Assembly: GCF_027531705.1 (NCBI RefSeq)
Contig: NZ_JAPZSP010000031.1
Location: 1-64,000, forward strand
Source: Flavobacterium sp.
Lineage (GTDB): Bacteria > Bacteroidota > Bacteroidia > Flavobacteriales > Flavobacteriaceae
Length of the DNA: 64,000 nt
Direction of reading: 5' to 3'
How positions within the stretch are numbered: position 1 is the first letter of the stretch; each line of letters opens with the position of its first letter. A program made the translations under genes and the position numbers. Positions 24,590 through 32,666 of the stretch are shown here, in pieces. The notes under the pieces were generated by a model. The model was not told where the DNA came from, did no database searches, and saw only the letters and a list, made by a program, of their open reading frames with translations.

Positions 24590-26968
24590 TTAAAACCAAA
24601 AACCAACGCTCAACCAAGCAAAAGGTTTTGGATTATCTGGCGACCAAGAATATTTAAATTCTATTGGGCCAATTATAGTTTCAAGTCCGTAACCAACAGC
24701 ATATCCTGATTGTTTTTTTCTATCAATCCAATCTACTTTTTCAAAAAGAGCATCTTCTATAATTGCATAGTTTGCAGAAAAATTCAAGTGGTTTTTTTTG
24801 AAAATTTCATAATCAACAGTAGCAGCAGTTTTTATAAAACTATCAGCAGCCATCGATATAAAATCATGACCATAAAAATGATTAAAATTATTAATGGTGT
24901 TGTAGCCATAACCCCCAAAAACATAATCTAAATAGGAAACACTTTCTTCGCCAATAACTAATCCAATGTCAGCTTGAAGTTTAAGAGTTGCTTTTTTATA
25001 CAATTTTCTGGCAATTCCAATTTCACCTTTTACTGTTGAAAATCTATTAAATTGATCGGAATAATTATTTGAAAAAAGATAGGTTTGAAAAGTTCCATTA
25101 AAATTCCATCCTTTTCTAGGGAAATATTTGTTATCATAAGAATCATAGGTTATGTAACTAAAAGCGCTTCCATAATCGCTGTTTTCAAATATAGATGCTG
25201 AATTGTTGAGCGTTTTTGATCTTATTCGCATATGTTTCCATTCAACTCCAACGCCAATTAGAAATTTTTGAGCAAAAATAGTTTGAACATAAGCCTGGTT
25301 ATTCAAATCTAGGAAATCGACATTTAGAGATGTAATATTAAGTGATGTAAATAGACTTCCGTTGCTAAAATCGGTTGAAACATTTCGGTTAAACTGATTT
25401 AATCTCGATTTGAATCCGAAACTAAAGTAAAAACCATTGTCAACATAATAATCCAGATTATATCTAAAATTATCGCCAAGCACTAAGTCTAACGAAAGCA
25501 CGTCATTTCTAAATATTGATTTTTTTTGAGTTAAATTAACTAAAATGGCACTTTTGTATAAATCATCATAGTGTAAGCCAAATTTTAAAAATGTTTTGTT
25601 TTTACTTTCTGTCAATGTTAACTGTAAATCATCACCATTATCTAATTGGTTTAAATTATAACCGATAGAACTGAAATTTTGAGTTGCATTTAATTTGTTT
25701 AATCCGTTTTTTAAATCTGTATAACTTATTTTTGATGGCTGTTTAAACCCAAGTTTACCTACAACATAAGCTCTTGTGTAATTTTTTAAATTTGAAAAAC
25801 TAATTCTATTTATTTGAATACTATCGTTAACGTTTTTTAAAGATTGAAGTTTATATGTTTCTGTATTACCTAAAACTTTTAATTTTTCATACACTGTAAA
25901 AGAAGCTTCTTCTCCTTTTCTAATAATATCTCTTCCATCATCAAATGAGATTACATTATAACCCGAAATATCTGGTTTTATATAAATATCTGTTTTGCTT
26001 ATCTTCTCTTTCATGCTTTCAATCATCTGTAAATTAGATATTTGAACTAATATCCGAGTGGCATCTTTTAGAGAATTTCTGTCTTTTAGATCATCTTGAA
26101 CATCAACGCCAATGATGATATCGGCTCCCATTTTTCTTACTTGATCAATAGGATAATTATTGGTAACACCACCATCAATAAGTAATCTTCCATCAATTTC
26201 TACTGGTGAAAAAAGTGTTGGAAATGCTGAACTAGCCAACATTGCTTGTGGTAAATAACCCTTGTCTAAAATTACTTCTTCACCTGTTTCAATATCGGTT
26301 GCAATGCACAAAAAAGGAATTGGCAATTTGCTAAAATCTCTTACGTGTCTTACTTTATTTGTTAGTTGGTTTAGAACGTTGTAATTATATAATCCTTTGG
26401 ATAATGCTACCGGAATTCCCAAACTCCATTTGTTGAAAGGCAATGAAATGGCATACATTTCGTCGTTTCTTTTTTCGTAAAAACTTTTGGATGTTCTTGG
26501 ATTGTAATCTTGAAGAAGTTCGTCAAAATTTATTTTTCTAAAAATAGAATCTATTTGAGTTGCGTTATAACCTGAGGCATATAATCCGCCAACAACTGCT
26601 CCCATACTGGTTCCTCCAATATAATCTATTTTTATTCCGGCAGCTTCAATTACTTTTAAAACTCCAATGTGAGCAAAACCCTTTGCGCCACCACCACTTA
26701 ATACTAGTCCGATTTTTTGTTTTTTTATAGTTTCTTGAGAAAAGACGGAAGACGGAAGATGGAAGATGGAAGTTATTAGTAAAAAAGTTGCGAGTTGCGA
26801 GTTGCGGATTGCGAGTTGAAACGAAAAGATGTTCTTGAAAATTGATTTTGACAAAAGACCATTACCAACTAGCCCCGATAGGAATGGAAATCCTTTTTCT
26901 TTTCTTTTTGAAAAGAAAAAGATTGGAATGGATAGCGGGAATATGGACTGAAAGTATGCCTTAAACAT
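24590..26968 (-). CDS. Patatin-like phospholipase with outer-membrane barrel (PlpD/type Vd-like)
   Basis: About 792 residues from the ATG at 26968; a TTG lies 3 codons further up. The patatin domain (about residues 85-300) has the oxyanion loop LSGGGAKGFAHIG, the nucleophile serine in GGTSMGAVVGG and the catalytic Asp in IDGGVTNNYP. A POTRA-like segment and a 16-strand-type barrel follow, ending AWLSVGFWF. It is expected to be an outer-membrane lipase. The N-terminal 80 residues are built from three kinds of inserted repeat DNA; only the last part (FLLITSIFHLPSSVFSQ) still resembles a signal peptide. It lies a few nucleotides after uvrC. Confidence 0.85.
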   Translation of the reverse strand: MFKAYFQSIFPLSIPIFFFSKRKEKGFPFLSGLVGNGLLSKSIFKNIFSFQLAIRNSQLATFLLITSIFHLPSSVFSQETIKKQKIGLVLSGGGAKGFAHIGVLKVIEAAGIKIDYIGGTSMGAVVGGLYASGYNATQIDSIFRKINFDELLQDYNPRTSKSFYEKRNDEMYAISLPFNKWSLGIPVALSKGLYNYNVLNQLTNKVRHVRDFSKLPIPFLCIATDIETGEEVILDKGYLPQAMLASSAFPTLFSPVEIDGRLLIDGGVTNNYPIDQVRKMGADIIIGVDVQDDLKDRNSLKDATRILVQISNLQMIESMKEKISKTDIYIKPDISGYNVISFDDGRDIIRKGEEASFTVYEKLKVLGNTETYKLQSLKNVNDSIQINRISFSNLKNYTRAYVVGKLGFKQPSKISYTDLKNGLNKLNATQNFSSIGYNLNQLDNGDDLQLTLTESKNKTFLKFGLHYDDLYKSAILVNLTQKKSIFRNDVLSLDLVLGDNFRYNLDYYVDNGFYFSFGFKSRLNQFNRNVSTDFSNGSLFTSLNITSLNVDFLDLNNQAYVQTIFAQKFLIGVGVEWKHMRIRSKTLNNSASIFENSDYGSAFSYITYDSYDNKYFPRKGWNFNGTFQTYLFSNNYSDQFNRFSTVKGEIGIARKLYKKATLKLQADIGLVIGEESVSYLDYVFGGYGYNTINNFNHFYGHDFISMAADSFIKTAATVDYEIFKKNHLNFSANYAIIEDALFEKVDWIDRKKQSGYAVGYGLETIIGPIEFKYSWSPDNPKPFAWLSVGFWF
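26744..26771. repeat. Heptamer array (GACGGAA/GATGGAA x4) inside the patatin gene
   Basis: Four contiguous 7-bp units, two GACGGAA and two GATGGAA, translated on the minus strand as the end of the signal peptide. A unit gain or loss would shift the reading frame. Confidence 0.8.
26787..26814. repeat. Heptamer array (GTTGCGA x4) inside the patatin gene
   Basis: Four contiguous 7-bp units (GTTGCGA twice, GTTGCGG, ATTGCGA), read on the minus strand as QLAIRNSQLAT. It lies 15 bp from the other array. Confidence 0.8.
26868..26957 (+). repeat. Flavo-1-like element lying antisense in the patatin gene
   Basis: The plus strand reads TAGCCCCGATAGGAATGG, then a long AT hairpin (CTTTTTCTTTTC facing GAAAAGAAAAAG), then GGAATGGATAGCGGGA. 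Order and stem match the element at 8311-8395. On the minus strand it is open and translated as SIFPLSIPIFFFSKRKEKGF. Whether it is transcribed is unknown. Confidence 0.55.
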
Positions 26969-26980
26969 TCGCTTCAAATA

Positions 26981-28780
26981 TTAATTATCTAATTTATGGT
27001 AAAAGTCGGAAATTTTTTTGGCTTTTGATACACCAACTACGTCAGAAATTTCTTTTTCGGTGGCTAATTTTAATCTTTTAACACTTTTGAAATGTTTTAT
27101 TAATGTGAGCATCGTTTTTTCTCCAATTCCAGGAATGGTTTCTATGGATGAATTTAATGCCGATTTGCTTCGTTTGTCACGGTGAAATGTGATTCCGAAT
27201 CTATGTGCTTCGTTTCTTAGAAACTGAATAACTTTAAGTGTTTCCGATTTTTTGTCGAGATATAATGGTGCTGAATCGCCAGGATAGAAAAGTTCTTCGA
27301 GGCGTTTTGCAATTCCAATGATGGCTATTTTTCCTCGCAAACCTAAATCGTCAATACTTTTTAAAGCAGATGAAAGTTGTCCTTTTCCTCCATCAATGAT
27401 TATTAATTGAGGTAATGGTTGGTTTTCGTCTAATAATCGCTTGTATCTGCGGTAAACGACTTCTTCCATTGAGGCAAAATCGTTTGGACCTTCAACAGTT
27501 TTTATATTGAAATGACGGTAATCTTTTTTGGATGGTTTTCCGTCTTTAAAAACTACACAAGCAGCAACAGGATTGGTTCCTTGAATATTGGAATTGTCAA
27601 AACATTCAATATGTCGTGGCTCAACCGAAAGGCGTAAATCTTTTTGCATTTGCGCCATAATTCTATTCGTGTGACGTTCGGGATCAACAATTTGAATTTG
27701 TTTTAACTGATCTAAACGGTAATATTTAGCATTTCGTTCAGATAAATCAAGAATTTGTTTTTTGTCGCCTAGTTGTGGAACGGTAATTTTTATATTATCT
27801 CCAAGATTTAAAGGAAATGGCAAAACAATTTCTTTAGAAGTCAAATGAAAACGCTCCCGAAGTTCGACAACGGCTAGTTCCAGAAGTTCTTCGTTGGTTT
27901 CATCTAATTTTTTCTTTAATTCCAATGTATACGAACGAATAATAGCTCCGTGTGCGATTTGCAAGAAGTTGACATACGCCATAGTTTCATCGGAAATAAT
28001 TGAAAATACATCAATATTAGAAATTTTCGGATTTAGAACTGTTGAACGTGATTGATAGTTTTCAAGTACTTCGATTTTTTCTTTGATTTGTTGTGCTTCT
28101 TCAAATTGCATATTAGCTGCAAATTCCTGCATTTTAGATTTAAAATCTTTCAAACTCTCTTTGAAATTTCCTTTCAATATTTCACGAATAGCGTTGACTT
28201 GAATTTGATAATGTTCAGCAATTTCGTAACCTTCGCATCCGCCTTTGCAATTACCAATATGAAATTCTAAACAAACTTTATATTTTCCTTTATCTATATT
28301 GTTTTCGGTTAAATCATAGTTACAAGTTCGCAATGGATATAATTCTTTTATCAAATCCAAAATCGTATTAACCGTTTTGAAATTAGTATAAGGTCCAAAA
28401 TATTCCGAACCGTCTTTTATCATTCTACGCGTTGGAAATATCCTAGAAAAAGGTTCTTTTTTGATGCAAATCCAAGGATAAGTTTTATCATCTCGCAATA
28501 AGACATTGTAACGCGGTTGGAGTTTTTTAATCAAATTATTTTCCAACAAAAGCGCATCTTGTTCAGACGAAACTACAATATGTTTTATAGTAACAATTTT
28601 GCGAACTAGCACATTTGTCTTTCCGTTATCATGCACTTTATTGAAATAGGAAGAAACTCGTTTTTTGAGGTTTTTGGCTTTTCCTACATATAGAATTTTA
28701 TCCTCTTTATCATAATACTGATATACTCCGGGATTATCGGGAAGCGTTTGTATTTGAAGTTCTAAAGATGGATTGTTCAT
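26981..28780 (-). CDS. uvrC: Excinuclease ABC subunit C
   Basis: 599 residues. It makes the two incisions in nucleotide excision repair. Domains in order: GIY-YIG nuclease (PGVYQYYDKEDKILYVGKAKNLKKRV, residues about 15-95), a Cys-rich stretch (TCNYDL, CLEFHIGNCKGGCEGY), a UVR motif (FEEAQQIKEKIEVLENY), an RNase H-like second nuclease (ECFDNSNIQGTNPVAACVVF, IIIDGGKGQL) and a C-terminal HhH pair (IPGIGEKTMLTLIKHFKSV). A four-unit array lies 9 bp upstream of the start codon. The patatin gene follows on the same transcript. Confidence 0.97.
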   Translation of the reverse strand: MNNPSLELQIQTLPDNPGVYQYYDKEDKILYVGKAKNLKKRVSSYFNKVHDNGKTNVLVRKIVTIKHIVVSSEQDALLLENNLIKKLQPRYNVLLRDDKTYPWICIKKEPFSRIFPTRRMIKDGSEYFGPYTNFKTVNTILDLIKELYPLRTCNYDLTENNIDKGKYKVCLEFHIGNCKGGCEGYEIAEHYQIQVNAIREILKGNFKESLKDFKSKMQEFAANMQFEEAQQIKEKIEVLENYQSRSTVLNPKISNIDVFSIISDETMAYVNFLQIAHGAIIRSYTLELKKKLDETNEELLELAVVELRERFHLTSKEIVLPFPLNLGDNIKITVPQLGDKKQILDLSERNAKYYRLDQLKQIQIVDPERHTNRIMAQMQKDLRLSVEPRHIECFDNSNIQGTNPVAACVVFKDGKPSKKDYRHFNIKTVEGPNDFASMEEVVYRRYKRLLDENQPLPQLIIIDGGKGQLSSALKSIDDLGLRGKIAIIGIAKRLEELFYPGDSAPLYLDKKSETLKVIQFLRNEAHRFGITFHRDKRSKSALNSSIETIPGIGEKTMLTLIKHFKSVKRLKLATEKEISDVVGVSKAKKISDFYHKLDN

Positions 28781-28789
28781 TGTTTTTAA

Positions 28790-28817
28790 GAAAATAGAGC
28801 AAAGAATAAAGAAAATA
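28790..28817. repeat. Four-unit heptamer array 5' of uvrC
   Basis: Units GAAAATA, two diverged units, and GAAAATA again, exactly 7 bp each, lying 9 bp before the uvrC ATG. Confidence 0.5.
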
Positions 28818-28952
28818 GATTTTGTAAATTATCTTCAAACAAATTTAACTTTAAATTCTTCACAAAGCAAATTCCTATTGGCAATCTTTTAAACTAACAA
28901 TTATCATGTTTTATATTAAGTGGTTAAAGTAGTTTTGGCGAAAATTTCAGGT

Positions 28953-30194
28953 ATGATTTATTGGAAAAAACTCCCAAAAGAGGAACGAAAAAATAAAATT
29001 CAACAAGCTTTGAATGCGAATGTCAATTTTGCAAAAGACACTTCATTGGGTTATCCAGCATCAAAATTGGATGGAAAAGTATTTTATGATGCCGATTTTT
29101 TGAAAGACGCGCCAGTTTTGCAAACGTTTGTTGCTAATCCAAATCATATTGGATGTCATACTTTGGGTGATTCTGAAAGTGCTTTTAAAGGAACTCACGA
29201 ATTGGAAAAAGAAGTTTTGAACGTACTTGCTACTGATGTTTTTAAATCAAAACCAAACGATTTTGACGGCTATATTTCTCCAGGTGGAACTGAAGCTAAT
29301 GTTCAAGCTATTTGGATGTATCGCAACTTTTTTATGTACAAAAAAGACGCTAAACTTGAGGAAATATTAATTTTAGCTTCGGAAGACACACACTATTCTA
29401 TTCCGAAAGGTGCTAATTTATTACAATTGGATTGGTTGAAAATTCCAGTTTCATTTGAAAACAGAGAAATTGATACAATTGCATTAGAAGAAATCATAGT
29501 TAAAGCCAAAAACAATGGGAAAAAATATTTCATTGTAATTTCCAATATGGGAACCACAATGTTTGGTTCTGTTGATAATCCGGAAGATTATATTTCTGTT
29601 CTAGAAAAATACAATTTAGATTTTAAACTTCATATTGATGGCGCTTATGGCGGATTTGTTTATCCATTTAGTAATGAAAATTCTACTATAAATTTTAGTA
29701 ATCCAAACATCAGTTCGATTACAATTGATGCTCATAAAATGCTTCAAGCGCCTTATGGAACAGGAATTTTTATTTGCCGAAAAGGTTTGATTGAAAATGT
29801 ACTTACCAAAGAAGCACAATATGTAGAAGGAATGGATTTGACGCTTTGCGGAAGTCGTTCTGGTGCAAATGCGATTGCCGTTTGGATGATTTTGTTTACT
29901 TACGGACCGCACAAATGGTTTGAAAAAATTAGTGTTTTACAAATGAGAACGCAATTTTTGTGTAATGAATTGGATAAACTAGGAATTAAATATTTCCGTG
30001 AACCATTTATGAATATTGTTACTATTCATGCAGAATATATTCCAAGAGAAATTGCTGAAAAGTATGATTTAGTTCCAGAAACGCACAATCATGAAAATAA
30101 ATGGTACAAAATCGTACTTATGAATCACGTTGAAGTACAACATTTATCCATTTTTATTGAGGAATTGAAAGCGGCGGTTTGCGTTAAAAGTTAA
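28953..30194 (+). CDS. Pyridoxal-phosphate-dependent decarboxylase family protein
   Basis: 413 residues from the ATG at 28953; a GTG 11 codons upstream is possible but adds residues before MIYWKKLPKEER. Group II decarboxylase motifs are present: SPGGTEANVQAIW, EDTHYSIPKGANLL, HIDGAYGGFVYPF, and TIDAHKMLQAPYGTGIF with the PLP-binding lysine. The family includes histidine, glutamate and aromatic decarboxylases; the substrate is not decidable here. It is monocistronic and converges on gmk with a 4-bp overlap. Confidence 0.82.
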   Translation: MIYWKKLPKEERKNKIQQALNANVNFAKDTSLGYPASKLDGKVFYDADFLKDAPVLQTFVANPNHIGCHTLGDSESAFKGTHELEKEVLNVLATDVFKSKPNDFDGYISPGGTEANVQAIWMYRNFFMYKKDAKLEEILILASEDTHYSIPKGANLLQLDWLKIPVSFENREIDTIALEEIIVKAKNNGKKYFIVISNMGTTMFGSVDNPEDYISVLEKYNLDFKLHIDGAYGGFVYPFSNENSTINFSNPNISSITIDAHKMLQAPYGTGIFICRKGLIENVLTKEAQYVEGMDLTLCGSRSGANAIAVWMILFTYGPHKWFEKISVLQMRTQFLCNELDKLGIKYFREPFMNIVTIHAEYIPREIAEKYDLVPETHNHENKWYKIVLMNHVEVQHLSIFIEELKAAVCVKS

Positions 30195-30760
30195 GACACA
30201 AATTTTTTCACCAACTGATACGCTTCTTCTTTAGCTACATCTAAATCATAGTTTTTGATGATTTTGTCAAATTGTGGTGCGGTTGCTAGTTCAACATGCG
30301 CTTTGGCAATTCGCATATTGATTTTTTCATCGCTTTCGGTTGAACGTTCTTTTAGACGGCGTTTTAGTTCGTCAACACTTGGTGGTTTTACAAAAACGGC
30401 CAATGTTTCTTGCGGAAATTTAGATTTAATTCGCAATCCGCCAGCAACATCAATGTCAAAAATTACGTTTTTCCCTTTTGCCCAAATACGCTCGACTTCG
30501 CTTTTTAACGTTCCGTAAAAGTTGTCACGATAGACTTCTTCCCATTCTACAAAATCTTCGGCTTTGATGTGTTTTTTAAAATCAGCAATTGACATAAAAT
30601 AGTAATCTTTTCCGTTAACTTCTTCACCGCGAGGATCACGAGTTGCAGCCGAAATTGAAAACTCCAAATTCAAATCGTTTTGTTCTAATAAATGTCGCAC
30701 TATAGTTGTTTTTCCCGAACCAGATGGAGCTGAGAATACGAGTAATTTTCCTTTGTTCAT
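30191..30760 (-). CDS. gmk: Guanylate kinase
   Basis: 189 residues. It phosphorylates GMP to GDP. The P-loop FSAPSGSGKTTIV is at residues 9-21, and the GMP-binding segment SISAATRDPRGEEVNGKDYYFM follows. The lid region KRRLKERSTES and the C-terminal NYDLDVAKEEA are present. It overlaps the upstream mepB gene by 4 bp. The usual flavobacterial neighbour yicC is upstream, separated by mepB. Confidence 0.96.
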   Translation of the reverse strand: MNKGKLLVFSAPSGSGKTTIVRHLLEQNDLNLEFSISAATRDPRGEEVNGKDYYFMSIADFKKHIKAEDFVEWEEVYRDNFYGTLKSEVERIWAKGKNVIFDIDVAGGLRIKSKFPQETLAVFVKPPSVDELKRRLKERSTESDEKINMRIAKAHVELATAPQFDKIIKNYDLDVAKEEAYQLVKKFVS

Positions 30761-31257
30761 TGTTTAAAAAAGCATTTAGCTTGGTTACTATCACTATTTT
30801 TATCAATTGGAATTTCTATAAAATAATCCAATTGCCATTTTTGTGTTTTTTGAGCTTGAGAACTTTCCGTTTTAACCCAACTTGGATAAACTCGAAAGGC
30901 TCTTTTCCCTTCTTTTATGTCACTAATAATTCCTTTTAGCAGTAAAACTGATTTTGGAAAAACAAATTGTCCGAAATAATTTCCTTCTTTCACATTTATT
31001 AAAACAAAATCAAAATCATCGGTAAACTCTAATGGTTCAATATGACTTTTTTCTGTTTTTCGCTTCCATAAAGTTACAAATTGTCCCATTTTAGTTGGAG
31101 TAATTTTGGCTTGACGGAAAACAATTTTCAAATTATTTATTTCAAATCGATGTGCACAATATTCAGAACTTTCTTTCTCAATTTCGATATTTGATAATTT
31201 AAAACCCAACTTGTCAAATACTAATTCTTTAGTTTCGATTAAAATTGAATTCATCAT
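30757..31257 (-). CDS. MepB family protein
   Basis: 166 residues. It matches the MepB family (first named in a Staphylococcus efflux operon) in segments KIVFRQAKITPTKMGQFVTLWKR, PLEFTDDFDFVLINV, NYFGQFVFPKSVL, KRAFRVYPSW and QKTQKWQLDYFI. It is soluble and its biochemical function is unknown. It overlaps gmk by 4 bp, so it is translationally coupled, which is an unusual place for this family. A second in-frame ATG directly follows the first. Confidence 0.85.
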   Translation of the reverse strand: MMNSILIETKELVFDKLGFKLSNIEIEKESSEYCAHRFEINNLKIVFRQAKITPTKMGQFVTLWKRKTEKSHIEPLEFTDDFDFVLINVKEGNYFGQFVFPKSVLLLKGIISDIKEGKRAFRVYPSWVKTESSQAQKTQKWQLDYFIEIPIDKNSDSNQAKCFFKQ

Positions 31258-31260
31258 TTT

Positions 31261-31286
31261 TTGAGTCTATTCAGTTCTCTATTTTC
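31261..31286. repeat. Degenerate heptamer array between mepB and yicC
   Basis: Read on the minus strand the short gap holds about four 7-bp units related to AGAAAAT and AGAGAAC, similar in wording to the uvrC array at 28790. Weak. Confidence 0.3.
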
Positions 31287-31287
31287 T

Positions 31288-32148
31288 TTATAAAACATTC
31301 AAAACTTGTTCCTTAATTTTCTCCAATTCGTCTTTCATCATCACAACCAATTTCTGCATTTCAGAATGATTTGATTTTGAGCCCATTGTATTGATTTCTC
31401 TTCCCATTTCTTGCGTTATGAATCCCAATTTTCTTCCGTTGGCTTCACTTCCAGCAAGCGTTTCTTTGAAATAATTTAAGTGATTTTCAAGACGTACTTT
31501 TTCTTCGGTAATATCGTATTTTTCAAGATAAAAAATCAATTCTTGCTCAAAACGATTCTCATCAACATTGCCTTTTAATTCGTCTAAAGCCGTTCTTAAA
31601 CGAGTTTTTACCGTTTCAACTCTTTCAGCATCGTACGAAACGGCATCATTCATTAATGAAAGAATATTGGCAATTCTCAATTGAAATTCTTTTTCTAAAG
31701 AAGCACCTTCGTCTTTTCTGAATTGTGCCATGTTTTCTAACGCATCATCAATGACTTTTTGAATTTCTTTCCATTCGTTTTCGTCTATTTCGTCACGTTC
31801 AGTTTTTAGCGCATCGGGCATTCTTACTGCCATTTTCATCAATTCGGTTTCGTCAGCATTTGGAATTACGGCTTTCATCTGATTGATATACCCTTTTACA
31901 ATTGGCACATTAATTTTAGAAGATGTTTCTTCGCCAGTAACTTCAATATAAAGTGAAAAGTCGATTTTTCCGCGTTCTAATCGTTGTGATAATTGATTGC
32001 GTAAACCCAATTCCATTTCGCGGTAAACCGATGGCATTCTGGTATTCAGATCTAAACCTTTACTATTAAGCGATTTGATTTCAACTGTAATTTTCTTGGT
32101 AGGTAATTGCAAAGAAGCTTTCCCAAAACCCGTCATGGATTGTATCAT
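31288..32148 (-). CDS. YicC family endoribonuclease
   Basis: 286 residues, full length. The N-terminal signature MIQSMTGFGKASLQLPTKKITVEIKSLNSKGLDL and the C-terminal GRKLGFITQEMGREINTMGSKSN are diagnostic. The family has been described as metal-dependent endoribonucleases that act on small RNAs in E. coli. It is likely the first gene of yicC-mepB-gmk. Its start faces the four-helix-bundle element upstream. Confidence 0.94.
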   Translation of the reverse strand: MIQSMTGFGKASLQLPTKKITVEIKSLNSKGLDLNTRMPSVYREMELGLRNQLSQRLERGKIDFSLYIEVTGEETSSKINVPIVKGYINQMKAVIPNADETELMKMAVRMPDALKTERDEIDENEWKEIQKVIDDALENMAQFRKDEGASLEKEFQLRIANILSLMNDAVSYDAERVETVKTRLRTALDELKGNVDENRFEQELIFYLEKYDITEEKVRLENHLNYFKETLAGSEANGRKLGFITQEMGREINTMGSKSNHSEMQKLVVMMKDELEKIKEQVLNVL

Positions 32149-32192
32149 ATTTTTTTATAAGTATTCAAAGATAATAAAAAGTGTTAATTATT

Positions 32193-32221
32193 CAGTCACA
32201 GTTTACAGTCACAGTTTACAG
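32193..32221. repeat. Left arm of the four-helix-bundle element
   Basis: Two copies of the 13-mer CAGTCACAGTTTA plus a CAG, that is, alternating 6- and 7-bp units. It is roughly inverted relative to the array at 32621-32659. Confidence 0.75.
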
Positions 32222-32226
32222 TTTTT

Positions 32227-32601
32227 TTATTTTTCTGAATTGCAACCAAATTTATCGGGATTATTAATCATGTAATTAATAAGTTTTCCCACTTCTAAGG
32301 ATTTTTCGTTTAAACTTTTATGAATTTCAATACTGATATATTCACATTCTAAAGCAAAATCAAGCCAAGTATTTGTTTCAGAATTTTCACCATCACAATC
32401 GGTTAATTTACTTATAAAATGATTTACATATCTTCTTTTTCTATATGCTTCCGCCATGTTTGCACAAACACTTCTTGATGAACGTCTAATTTGGTCTGTT
32501 AATGAATAAGTTTCTTCTTTTGGGAATAACTTGGAAACTTTAAAAATTTCCATTGCCAAAGAAAAAGCTTTTTTATATGCCAATAAGTCTTTGTAATCCA
32601 T
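32227..32601 (-). CDS. Four helix bundle protein (S23 / 23S rRNA intervening-sequence family)
   Basis: 124 residues, all-helical. Family motifs: AYKKAFSLAMEIFKVSKLFPKEETYSLTDQIRRSSRSVCANMAEAY and a C-terminal EIHKSLNEKSLEVGKLINYMI. Homologues were first met as ORFs within 23S rRNA intervening sequences and are related to the Avd protein of diversity-generating retroelements; no reverse transcriptase is present here. The gene is flanked on both sides by inverted arrays of a 13-bp repeat, and the outer arm supplies the stop codon of the EamA gene. Function is unknown. Confidence 0.88.
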   Translation of the reverse strand: MDYKDLLAYKKAFSLAMEIFKVSKLFPKEETYSLTDQIRRSSRSVCANMAEAYRKRRYVNHFISKLTDCDGENSETNTWLDFALECEYISIEIHKSLNEKSLEVGKLINYMINNPDKFGCNSEK

Positions 32602-32620
32602 ATATTTATTTTTTTAATTA

Positions 32621-32666
32621 CTGCCAACTGTGACTGCCAACTGCGACTAAACTATACGACTGCCTA
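32621..32666. repeat. Right arm of the four-helix-bundle element
   Basis: 13-bp units CTGCCAACTGTGA and CTGCCAACTGCGA, then a diverged 13-mer and the start of a fourth that contains the EamA stop codon (TAG on the minus strand, 32664-32666). The inverse complement shares AACTGTGACTG-type words with the left arm. Confidence 0.75.

Noticed and set aside
32227..32601. Avd protein of a diversity-generating retroelement
   Set aside because: No reverse transcriptase, template repeat or variable repeat is found nearby; the gene fits the stand-alone S23 family.
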